Position numbers and translations under genes: made by a program
Origin: Gimesia maris
GTDB taxonomy: Bacteria; Planctomycetota; Planctomycetia; Planctomycetales; Planctomycetaceae
Assembly: GCF_008298035.1 (NCBI RefSeq)
Contig: NZ_CP042910.1
Coordinates: forward strand, 4,975,001 to 5,039,000
DNA length: 64,000 nucleotides
Direction: 5' to 3'
Part shown: in pieces, positions 44,879-52,479 of the stretch
Position numbering within the stretch: position 1 is the stretch's first letter
Layout: each line of letters begins with the position of its first letter
Notes under the pieces: generated by a model
The model's input: the letters and a program-made list of their open reading frames with translations, nothing else
Told to the model about the DNA's origin: nothing
The model's database searches: none

Positions 44879-44995
44879 GTGCCGGGAATCGATCCAAGAC
44901 GAAAACGGTGTAACTCCTTGGGGCAGGCAGCATCCTCGAATTCCGAGATCGAGCGATGTTGTCTGCTATACCAGTCGATGGGAGATTCCCGGCAC
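44879..44995. ncRNA. Candidate structured RNA, three-stem fold, unassigned
   Basis: A perfect 12-bp outer stem joins GTGCCGGGAATC (44879-44890) to GATTCCCGGCAC (44984-44995). Inside lie CCAAG (44894-44898) / CTTGG (44917-44921) and a long stem GCAGGCAGCATC (44923-44934) / GATGTTGTCTGC (44955-44966). The long stem has two G-U pairs and extends through CTCGA (44935-44939) / TCGAG (44949-44953). The G-U pairs favour the + strand as the folded RNA. It lies between two convergent genes, so a cis riboswitch is unlikely. A stand-alone RNA, an elaborate terminator or a dispersed repeat are options. Stop-free frames without convincing starts also cross it. Confidence 0.45.
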
Positions 44996-45026
44996 TCTTC
45001 GCGCGCTGAACTCGAAATGCAACGCG

Positions 45027-46697
45027 CTAATTGAACAGGTTCTCAAAATAACTGGCGACGCGCGCCAGCTCAGGTGGTTCACTGCGAAATGCGATATGCC
45101 CATCGGGGCGAATCAGAAACAGGCTGGCGTCGATCACACCAAACCGCGCATGTACCTTTCCTTCGACATCATGCAGCCAGCATTCCTGAAGAGATGATTC
45201 TGGCAGGAACTCTGGTGGCGGAGCAGTTGAGATGATCCAGAATTCGCCACAGGCTTGCAGATTGTGATGGAATTTTTCGAAATCAGGAACCTCGGTCTGA
45301 TCGGTGGCCATCCAGAGCAGACTGTGTCCCTCGTTGCAGATCAACTGGCTCAACTGAATGGCTTCAGCAGAACCAGACTTCAGGAGTGGACCGGCATCGG
45401 GAGTGCAATCGCCGGGCAGTGGTCCCAACCAATGTTGCCGGGCTGCGTCGCCAGCTGAATGGTAACCACTGACCAGAGGGCTATCGCGATAGTGTAGTTC
45501 CAGTTCAGATTCTGCCTGGGCCGCCTGCAGTTTTCCCCTGGACGTATACAGCAGGGCACACAGAGCACGTTTAACCCGCTCGATGGCAGCCGGGTCATTA
45601 GGAATACTGCGAAGCGCTTCCGCGGTGTCTCCAGAAGCGCCCACGGCAGCAGCAGCGGGCCGCCGTTCCTGCTCATAACTTTCCAGCAGTTTCGCATCCG
45701 CCGTCCCCTGAATAACGAGCGCCAGCTTCCAGCCCAGGTTGAACGAGTCGTGAATACCCATATTCATGCCATGCCCTTCAATCGGGCTGCAGGCATGCGC
45801 GGCATCACCGGCCAGCAGAACCCGTCCCGACTGATAGTGGGCACTCAACTGCCGATAGGTATGATACAACATCGGTTCATCCGGTTCATGCAGACGGGAA
45901 CCGGGGGACAGGATCTCGAGACCGGCGTTGATCTGTTCCAGCAGCGCAGCATTGTCGATGTCATCATCGGCCCGGAAGTAAATCCGCCAGCGTTCCCGTG
46001 GAAGAGGAATCGGATTCAAAGCGGGTGCTTCAATTTGAATCGCCGCCCGATCCGGAGCATGCTGCCAGTCTTTTAAATGGCCATCGATCACTCCCCAGCG
46101 ACGCAGATAGCGATGGCCGTCGACATCAATTCCACAGGATTCTCGAACCCGGCTGTGAATTCCATCAGTCCCTACCAGCCAGTCTGCGATTACAGTCTGT
46201 TCTGTTCCCTCCGTGGATCGCAGTTGCGCGGTAACCTGTGATTCATTCTGCTGCAGGCCGCTCAGTTCCCAGCCCCGCGTAACGGCGCCTCCCAGCGCGA
46301 CGAGTCGTTCCGTCAGTATCTCTTCCGTTTCATTTTCCGATAAATTCAGGTCGTAGGGATGCCGGCATTCCAGACCGTTGAAGTCGGTCTGGGCGACGAT
46401 CTGACCATAGGCAAAGATATTAAAGCCTCGCATCAGATGCCCCCGCTCCAGAAATGCATCGATGACACCCATTGACTCAAAGATTTCCAGCGAGCGGCTG
46501 TGAATAACCGTTGCGCGATCAAAGGGCAAAGGTTCCGGGCGACGATCAATCAGCAGGCATTCAATATTCCGTCGCGCCAACTCCACGGCCAGTGAGAGCC
46601 CCGTCGGACCGGCACCCACAATGAGCACCGGGGAAGATTGTGGTAGGCTTGTATGACCGTTTGGCATTCTGTTTTCCATTGCAGGCTTGCGAGTCAA
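45027..46697 (-). CDS. FAD-dependent aromatic monooxygenase (PheA/TfdB type)
   Basis: This is a 556-aa protein with the flavin motif VLIVGAGPTGLSLAVELARR (about residues 24-43), the DG motif VGTDGIHSRVRE and the GD motif LLAGDAAHACSPIEGHGMNMG with a downstream LGWKLALV. A C-terminal thioredoxin-like extension (about residues 400-556) is typical of the phenol 2-monooxygenase group. It uses NAD(P)H and O2 to hydroxylate an aromatic or polyketide substrate, which cannot be named here. There are no ring-cleavage genes next to it. The exact ATG is uncertain (46697 or 46679). Confidence 0.92.
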   Translation of the reverse strand: MTRKPAMENRMPNGHTSLPQSSPVLIVGAGPTGLSLAVELARRNIECLLIDRRPEPLPFDRATVIHSRSLEIFESMGVIDAFLERGHLMRGFNIFAYGQIVAQTDFNGLECRHPYDLNLSENETEEILTERLVALGGAVTRGWELSGLQQNESQVTAQLRSTEGTEQTVIADWLVGTDGIHSRVRESCGIDVDGHRYLRRWGVIDGHLKDWQHAPDRAAIQIEAPALNPIPLPRERWRIYFRADDDIDNAALLEQINAGLEILSPGSRLHEPDEPMLYHTYRQLSAHYQSGRVLLAGDAAHACSPIEGHGMNMGIHDSFNLGWKLALVIQGTADAKLLESYEQERRPAAAAVGASGDTAEALRSIPNDPAAIERVKRALCALLYTSRGKLQAAQAESELELHYRDSPLVSGYHSAGDAARQHWLGPLPGDCTPDAGPLLKSGSAEAIQLSQLICNEGHSLLWMATDQTEVPDFEKFHHNLQACGEFWIISTAPPPEFLPESSLQECWLHDVEGKVHARFGVIDASLFLIRPDGHIAFRSEPPELARVASYFENLFN

Positions 46698-46786
46698 TAC
46701 TTTTAGTCGCTGAAACGTACTCAGTATACGACATCAGCAATGATTGCATTTAACGATCATATAGATAACGGTACTCTGTTCGCGAG

Positions 46787-47374
46787 TCATTTCTTATCTT
46801 TTCCAACTGCAGCTTTCATCGCCTGCAGCGAATCGCGGGCAAACTGTTTCTGTTTGCGACGCACATAGGGATAAGCGATTTTCGATAACAACTGCTGCGG
46901 TCGAGAGAAAGCATACAGATCATACCAGACCGAGTCATCGTCGGCCCGCCATTCCACCTGAAAACGTTCTTCGCCGCACTCCGCATGTTCGGGCAGAGTA
47001 CCATACGCGAAGGCATACCGTTGAACGGGCTCTGTTTCTTCCAGCACATACACCACTCGACTCGCATTCAGAACCCACAAACCGAGCGCATGCGCGAGGA
47101 TTGCCACGGTCTGTCCTGGCTCCGGCAAGGCGTCGGGATGATGCAGACTCACCCAGTTCAGCCGAAAGTGCTGCCAGTCCTGCAGTGCCCGCTTCGCCTG
47201 TTCATAAACGGCTCGCCCCTGCCCCAGACAGATCCGGTTATGATCGACTTGAAAGCTGTCAGGCGGTGCAGGTGACCGCGTCGCTCCAATTGATGAGTAG
47301 GTAAACTCCAGCTGTGCCTGAACTTCGATAAAGTCGTCAATCTGTTTTGCCTTTGGCTGCTGAAGCAGAAACAT
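46787..47374 (-). CDS. DUF1990 family protein
   Basis: This 195-aa protein matches DUF1990: an N-terminal FTYSSIGATRSPAPPDSF block, RICLGQGRAVYEQAKRAL, then GQTVAILAHALGLWVLNASRVVYV and a C-terminal FSRPQQLLSKIAYPYVRRKQKQFARDSL. The fold is START/polyketide-cyclase-like and the function is unknown. It lies 90 bp upstream of the monooxygenase on the same strand. The START-like fold would suit a lipid or aromatic ligand, so a link to the monooxygenase is possible but unproven. Confidence 0.88.
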   Translation of the reverse strand: MFLLQQPKAKQIDDFIEVQAQLEFTYSSIGATRSPAPPDSFQVDHNRICLGQGRAVYEQAKRALQDWQHFRLNWVSLHHPDALPEPGQTVAILAHALGLWVLNASRVVYVLEETEPVQRYAFAYGTLPEHAECGEERFQVEWRADDDSVWYDLYAFSRPQQLLSKIAYPYVRRKQKQFARDSLQAMKAAVGKDKK

Positions 47375-47469
47375 GCTATCAATACCTTAAATGTCAGACA
47401 CTCTACTTTGGTCTTGTGTCTCTGAGTATTCTGTTACAATTCCTGTAATCTATTCAGAAAAGGCGTTTG

Positions 47470-47844
47470 ATGAATCACTCTGAAGAAACAGGTCTTAGTG
47501 AATCCACAACAAAAAGCAAATCATTTCCCTGGCAGATTGTAGCAGTCTGGTCAGTGATATTACTACTGGCGACATTCGCCTGCTGGGCGTTTGTGATTTT
47601 TATTCTGCCATATCTGCTGAGGCCTCTCTTTCCCCAGGGGCGCTTCATGATTTACCTGTTTCGACTGCTGACACCACTGTCCATCACCATCTGGGGAACG
47701 GGCATCTACTTCGCTTATCGCAGACACCGCTCTATGAAAGTAGCAGTCTCACTCATCATTGTCAGTGGCTTCGTGTTGATCACGGCTCCCATCTGGGGTT
47801 ACCTGTTGATCCTGGCATTTGCGGGAGGCTGGAATGTGAAGTGA
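47470..47844 (+). CDS. Small three-helix membrane protein, unknown
   Basis: This 124-aa protein starts at the ATG at 47470; the TTG directly before it is in frame but has no advantage. A polar N terminus of about 20 residues is followed by hydrophobic segments at about 22-46, 60-78 and 90-120. No family is recognised. It is the first of three membrane-protein genes on this strand, separated from the next by 134 bp. Confidence 0.6.
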   Translation: MNHSEETGLSESTTKSKSFPWQIVAVWSVILLLATFACWAFVIFILPYLLRPLFPQGRFMIYLFRLLTPLSITIWGTGIYFAYRRHRSMKVAVSLIIVSGFVLITAPIWGYLLILAFAGGWNVK

Positions 47845-47978
47845 ACTTGTTACATTCAGGCGAGTCCCTTTATCAGAAAATGTCTCCTTTCAGCATATTT
47901 TTTGATCCTGCCTTCCTATGATCCGTTTGTTAGATTAAGGAACTCTTTGTCTGATCTTGAACTGAGTCATAAATTTCT

Positions 47979-49016
47979 ATGAATGGATCACCCACAGCAA
48001 CTCCGGATTCCCAAAGCGAAGAGCAAAAGTTTCGATACCGTAGAAACTGTCTCTACCAGGGTCTATGTTGTTTTCTTGGTTTTGCTGGAATGATGCTTTT
48101 TTCCTGCTATTTTCTACTCACAGATCCAGCAATGTCAGACGGTGAGTATTACATGTTATTATGCTCTATCGTATTCTGGCTATTCTGGACAACCGGTTCT
48201 GTCTGGATGATTCTCGCTTATTATTTCGCATCACTGACAATTCAAGGCAACAAACTCATTGAACAGGGAGTCCTGCTGCGGAAAGAACTAGATCTCGAAA
48301 GCATCAGACAACTCCGCTGGATCACCAGTCCCTCTGGTATGATCAAACTGAAGTCCCTGACGGAGAAAATCACGATCCATCTCGAGAATTTCCCCTGTGA
48401 AGAGCAGATCTGGATAATGGAATATCTTCGAGCGCAGATTCCCGAACCAGATCAAGAGGGCTGGGATCTCTTTTGTCATCGTGTGGCGATGCCGCTCAGG
48501 CGCTATGATCCCCAGGCACTGCCTGTGCCGGACAATGATCAAGTCCTGCTCACCAGGAAACGCTGGGACTGGCTTTTGCTACCCTGGATTCTATTGTTTT
48601 CGGTGGGAGGAGTTCTGGCGACCTTGAAATTTAATCAACCGCATCTTTTGTCTGCCCCTTTATCGCCTACGGCGCTCTGGCTGTTTCTGAGATTCTCTAC
48701 TCCTAAGGAGGGAATGGTTTCAAAAGTAATCAATGCCAACAAAGAGCTGCGTTCCTTTCTCTTTTTTACAGGAGGGATGCTGCTTACCTACCTGACCATC
48801 CTGGTGGGACTTAAGTTTATTGATTCCCCGCTTCTTGATAATAATATTTTCATGGCCTGTCTGACACTGATCGGAATGGCGGCCATGCTCTGGAAATGTC
48901 ACCGACTCGACAAGAACCAATACAAAAAACAGCTGGAAGCATCGAAAGCTTCTGTCGAAGAATGGGAAGCCGGATCTTCTCCCCAGATAACTGACAGAAA
49001 AGAAAGTCGGTTATGA
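47979..49016 (+). CDS. Polytopic membrane protein, tandem paralogue 1
   Basis: This is a 345-aa protein. A pair of helices (about residues 30-52 and 62-85) leads to a PH-like cytoplasmic segment (about 88-180: LIEQGVLLRKELDLESIRQLRW, then WIMEYLRAQIPE). Four more helices (about 195-320) follow, and the tail ends SVEEWEAGS. The same organisation, with a LTRKRWDWL/LHTRKRWDKL pivot and an EEWEAG/QEWEAG end, recurs in the next gene, so these are duplicates. The stop overlaps the next start by 4 nt. Function unknown. Confidence 0.72.
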   Translation: MNGSPTATPDSQSEEQKFRYRRNCLYQGLCCFLGFAGMMLFSCYFLLTDPAMSDGEYYMLLCSIVFWLFWTTGSVWMILAYYFASLTIQGNKLIEQGVLLRKELDLESIRQLRWITSPSGMIKLKSLTEKITIHLENFPCEEQIWIMEYLRAQIPEPDQEGWDLFCHRVAMPLRRYDPQALPVPDNDQVLLTRKRWDWLLLPWILLFSVGGVLATLKFNQPHLLSAPLSPTALWLFLRFSTPKEGMVSKVINANKELRSFLFFTGGMLLTYLTILVGLKFIDSPLLDNNIFMACLTLIGMAAMLWKCHRLDKNQYKKQLEASKASVEEWEAGSSPQITDRKESRL

Positions 49017-50029
49017 TGAATGAGAAATCCATTGATGAAACTGATTTGTCCGAACCAGTTAAACAGGAAAGAGTGTTTCGACAGGGAAAAAAGGAGCAAA
49101 ACGAAGCCATAATCTCATTGATCTTATTTGGCATAATCGGCCTGGGTTTTATTTACGGAATGTGCCTCAACGCTCCTGCTGAAACTCGAATCTCCGCTAC
49201 CCTCTTCTTTAGTATGCTTTGGGGTTTACTAATGAGCATTTTTTTCTGGTCATTTCTGATCGCGAAATATGTCTCAGTCGCCTTTCATAATGGAAATCTG
49301 ATCCTGCAAGGAGTCTTTTCGAAAAAGTATATTTTACTGTCCAATATCGATGTAATCCGGTGGAGTTTATATTCACATGGGCAAATCAAAGTCGAGACTG
49401 CCACCGAAGTCGGAACCATCAACCTGTTCTATTTTAATAAAGAAGAACGACTCTGGATGATTCAATATTTCCGAGACCATTTCCTGGAATCCAGGCAGGA
49501 AAACTGGCCGCTGTTCTGCCATCAGATTGCGCTGCCACTGAGAAACCGGCATACAATTAAACCACGAACACCTCGACCTGATGATTTCCTACATACTCGA
49601 AAGCGTTGGGACAAATTAATCATCATCTTTGCCACTGTGACAGCTCTGATCAGCATTCTGCCAGCCTGGTACTTTCAACAAATCAAATACTTACTGTTAC
49701 CAATTCTGCCACTGTGTGGCTGGTTTGTCCGTTATAAGATTCCAGAGGAAGGCATCCCTGTTTCGGCAAGTGAAAATAAAAACTTCAATGAGGCATCATA
49801 TTTCTTTGGCATCTGGTCAGTGGCTTGTCTCATCATTTATCTTCCCTTCAGATTTGAACTGCTACCTGCTCCCACCGGAATCAGCGTTGGCTGGACAATC
49901 ACTTTTATCTGGAACTTCGGTTTGTACTGGAGAATTTTTCTGATGAACCGGAGAGATCACCAGAAGGATCTGGAAGATGCGAAACTGTCAGTTCAGGAAT
50001 GGGAAGCCGGAAATAGGTCTTCTGACTGA
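49013..50029 (+). CDS. Polytopic membrane protein, tandem paralogue 2
   Basis: This is a 338-aa protein with the same layout as the preceding gene. Helices lie at about 30-50 and 60-85, then a soluble part (LILQGVFSKKYILLSNIDVIRW) and WMIQYFRDHFLE. Four further helices (about 195-315) follow, and the tail is SVQEWEAGN. Overall identity looks moderate. ATGA coupling with paralogue 1 suggests the two form a heteromeric complex (inference). It converges on the DUF899 gene. Confidence 0.72.
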   Translation: MMNEKSIDETDLSEPVKQERVFRQGKKEQNEAIISLILFGIIGLGFIYGMCLNAPAETRISATLFFSMLWGLLMSIFFWSFLIAKYVSVAFHNGNLILQGVFSKKYILLSNIDVIRWSLYSHGQIKVETATEVGTINLFYFNKEERLWMIQYFRDHFLESRQENWPLFCHQIALPLRNRHTIKPRTPRPDDFLHTRKRWDKLIIIFATVTALISILPAWYFQQIKYLLLPILPLCGWFVRYKIPEEGIPVSASENKNFNEASYFFGIWSVACLIIYLPFRFELLPAPTGISVGWTITFIWNFGLYWRIFLMNRRDHQKDLEDAKLSVQEWEAGNRSSD

Positions 50030-50076
50030 CGTCTAACCGACTCCTTCCTTCATTCTGTTCTGTAGCGTCTCCTTCG

Positions 50077-50814
50077 TTAACCATACGTTGGCTTCTGTGG
50101 CCAGGCGACGGGGGAGTCTTCGAAGTCTTCCTGGCGACCGTAGGGTGTGATATCCAGCAGGCTGTAGGCATTTGTCAGGCCTTCGCAGCCTCGTGCAAAA
50201 GTGGAATAGGTGTGATAGATCTCATCACCCAACCGGAAAAAGACGCTCATGCCATGCATTTCGCCCGACAGAAAATAAGGCTCGTCATTTTGGCGCTGCT
50301 GCAGCTCTGCCTGGGTGCGATAGTTGTACTGAGGCGGCGTGATCTTGTCATCAAGCGTCACATGGAAATCGTAATTGAAATCGCTTTCGAAGGACGAAAC
50401 CCAGGTCCGGTTCCAGCCCTGATCGGCCTTCATCTTCAACAGTTTTTCCAGGGGTGCTCGCGAGATCAACGCGAAAGTGGTATCGCGATCATGCAGCATT
50501 GACAGATCACCCATCGCATTAATCAGACCCGTACAGCCTCCACAGCCTTTCTCCCAGTCAGGATCAAACATGAAGTGATAGACGATCAACTGGCGGCGTC
50601 CCTCAAATAGATCCAGTAGACTCAGCTTGCCATCGGGTCCGTCAAACTGATAATCCTTCTCCAGCCTGACCATCGGCAGCTTACGCCGCAGCGCATTGAC
50701 ACGGTCCAGCTGCTGCGTCAGTTTCTTCTCAGCAGTTAACAGATCCAGTCGTTCGCTCAACCACTGTTCCTGGGTCACAATCTCGGGATGGGCGACAGCG
50801 TTTTCGGTACTCAT
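50077..50814 (-). CDS. DUF899 thioredoxin-like protein
   Basis: This is a 245-aa cytoplasmic protein typical of DUF899: a helical start [20 protein letters not shown], then [45 protein letters not shown] motif (about residues 88-93) follows in the place of a thioredoxin active site. The family is annotated as thioredoxin-like without proven activity. It is downstream of a small Cys-rich membrane protein (15-bp gap) and probably in one operon with it. Confidence 0.9.
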   Translation of the reverse strand: MSTENAVAHPEIVTQEQWLSERLDLLTAEKKLTQQLDRVNALRRKLPMVRLEKDYQFDGPDGKLSLLDLFEGRRQLIVYHFMFDPDWEKGCGGCTGLINAMGDLSMLHDRDTTFALISRAPLEKLLKMKADQGWNRTWVSSFESDFNYDFHVTLDDKITPPQYNYRTQAELQQRQNDEPYFLSGEMHGMSVFFRLGDEIYHTYSTFARGCEGLTNAYSLLDITPYGRQEDFEDSPVAWPQKPTYG

Positions 50815-50829
50815 AGTAATTCTCCTCGG

Positions 50830-51180
50830 TTAAGAATGTTTTCGGTAAGGAAACATTGCTCTGCCGGTCAGCGGGTAGGCAGAGAAGAAATGTTTCAGCC
50901 GCAGGAACACAAAAAGCGTCAGCACCAGACAGCTTGCCACGATCAGGAACAGCCTGAGCCAGGCTGCAACGGCCAGTGAAAGTCCGACTCCGGTGAAAAA
51001 CGTCACCCAGGCGGCGAGACAGACCGGGCATTTCGGCATCAGAATCAGCACCAGGGTCGACAGCATTGAAACCAGCCCCTGTTTGAACCAGGATTGGCGT
51101 CTCTGAGTCTGCACATTCGGGATTTCTCCCGCGCCCGGCAGCTGATAGCTCTGACAGTGACAGTCAGTGTCGTATGGCAT
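50830..51180 (-). CDS. Small CPVC-containing membrane protein
   Basis: This 116-aa protein starts MPYDTDCHCQSYQL at 51180, where GGAGG lies 8 nt upstream. The earlier TTG in frame overlaps that site. It has two to three hydrophobic helices (about residues 38-60 and 65-95), with LMPKCPVCLAAW at the first helix end. This arrangement recalls small metal- or MerC-like membrane proteins, although I do not claim that family. Pairing with the DUF899 gene suggests a thiol- or metal-related role (inference). Confidence 0.65.
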   Translation of the reverse strand: MPYDTDCHCQSYQLPGAGEIPNVQTQRRQSWFKQGLVSMLSTLVLILMPKCPVCLAAWVTFFTGVGLSLAVAAWLRLFLIVASCLVLTLFVFLRLKHFFSAYPLTGRAMFPYRKHS

Positions 51181-51298
51181 CAGATGCTCCTCCAAAACAG
51201 GGTGTGTTGATGTTCTACCCTGTAGTCGAACGGCACCCGGTCAAATCGACAGGACCTGAAAAACTTATTTCATTCCGTCAGAGCATTTTTAAATTGCC

Positions 51299-51835
51299 TT
51301 AATCAATTGAATGGAAAGGCTTTACGGCTTCAAGCGGCTGAAATCCAGGCAGCGGTTCTCTGACTTCTGGTTCCGGTTGTATCTCCAGCACCGTCATCAC
51401 AAAACCAAAGCAGTCATAGGAATCCTGCAACGCCACACGGGGACAGGGCACGACATACGTCTTCCCATTGGCTTGAATGCGCAGCTTGATTTTATCAGAT
51501 TTAAGCCACCGCTTCTTGTCTTTTCCGGACTCAAACCAGGTACCGCTCAGAGACTCTTTTAACTCCCAGTGCCCCTGTGAATCTGTCACACAGGTGGCGC
51601 CGTCTGAGTTCATAAATACAAGTGTGACTTTTGCGCCCGTGACCGGTGTTTGATCGGCTCCCGCCAATACCTGGCCTTCCAGAAACAGATCGTAAAAATA
51701 ACTGCAGCCCGGCAGAGCCAGCAGCGACAAGACCAGCATGAATGTCATCACTCGTGCAACCGCGTAACTGCGCAGCTCACGATTCAGCCAACAGTAAAGA
51801 CGACGTCTTAAGGATCGATGAAATGTCTGAGACAT
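51299..51835 (-). CDS. Lipoprotein with carboxypeptidase-regulatory-like domain
   Basis: This is a 178-aa protein with a basic leader of about 30 residues, a hydrophobic segment and a lipobox LALPGC (Cys about 43). The start may therefore be the internal Met at about residue 30. The mature part has a CarboxypepD_reg-like beta sandwich: LEGQVLAGADQTPVTGAKVTL, VTDSQGHWELKESL. These are non-catalytic binding modules. A basic N-terminal extension before the signal is unusual for a lipoprotein and favours the internal start. Confidence 0.7.
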   Translation of the reverse strand: MSQTFHRSLRRRLYCWLNRELRSYAVARVMTFMLVLSLLALPGCSYFYDLFLEGQVLAGADQTPVTGAKVTLVFMNSDGATCVTDSQGHWELKESLSGTWFESGKDKKRWLKSDKIKLRIQANGKTYVVPCPRVALQDSYDCFGFVMTVLEIQPEPEVREPLPGFQPLEAVKPFHSID

Positions 51836-51963
51836 GCTGGAACCTCACCCGAAAAAGATCAAGGAAGCAGATTCGCTTACTGCTTATGAGATCTGTTTCA
51901 GGCAGGATTTATTCCCGGTTATTTGAAGAGATCCTATTTTGCTATGGATTGTAAAACAACAGC

Positions 51964-52479
51964 TCAACTATGCAGTTCGTCGCCTTTACTTTTAAGTTCG
52001 TTCAATACATGGCTATAGACGCCCTGCTCGTCTGGGTGACGATAGTAGTCGGCAGGATGCAGCAAACCACCCTTTGATTGAATTTCGGCGACCACTTTCT
52101 CCATCCAGTCACAGAGAGAATCGGCAACCTGTACCACGCTGTCAGGACAATGATTCATGAACAGCACGCTCCCCTCCGGGTACTCCGATTTTTTCGTTGC
52201 GATGCAGGTAAAATCGCCATTACCAAAACTGTGGAACGTAATGAATCCCTGTACGTACTGCAGTGAATCCGCGTCGAACAGCTCTGCCGATAAGAGATCC
52301 ATGCCGTTGGTAACAGCATAAAAGTCACACAGCTCCTGAGGCAGTGGTATGTTATCGATCAGGCTTTTCAGCTCATCCGCCGAAAGTGGGTCCTGCAATT
52401 GGACGGTAACCTCAAATTCGTCCTGATCTTCCGCCGTCAGATCCGAAATTCGCTCTAACAGTTCTTCGATGCGGATCAT
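51964..52479 (-). CDS. SMI1/KNR4-like (SUKH) protein
   Basis: This is a 171-aa soluble protein. The pattern IPLPQELCDFYAVTNGMDLL is the SUKH signature: helix, then a strand after 'NG'. FITFHSFGNGDFTCI and SVLFMNHCPDSVVQVADSLCDWMEKVV follow. SUKH proteins often neutralise toxins; here no toxin is next to it. Its end overlaps the next gene's start (52476-52479) on the same strand, so it is downstream of and coupled to the secreted TIM-barrel gene. That pairing is unexpected for an immunity protein. Confidence 0.7.
   Translation of the reverse strand: MIRIEELLERISDLTAEDQDEFEVTVQLQDPLSADELKSLIDNIPLPQELCDFYAVTNGMDLLSAELFDADSLQYVQGFITFHSFGNGDFTCIATKKSEYPEGSVLFMNHCPDSVVQVADSLCDWMEKVVAEIQSKGGLLHPADYYRHPDEQGVYSHVLNELKSKGDELHS

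Noticed and set aside
44879-44995. Cobalamin riboswitch, suggested by a GGTGTAACTCC segment
   Set aside because: The conserved B12-box pieces are incomplete, the fold is shorter than the class, and no downstream gene on that strand could be controlled.
44759-45026. Protein-coding gene across the structured element (long open frames on both strands, some reading well)
   Set aside because: The minus-strand frame has no usable start codon before its mid-point, and the plus-strand frame lacks a ribosome binding site. The strong inverted repeats explain open frames on both strands.
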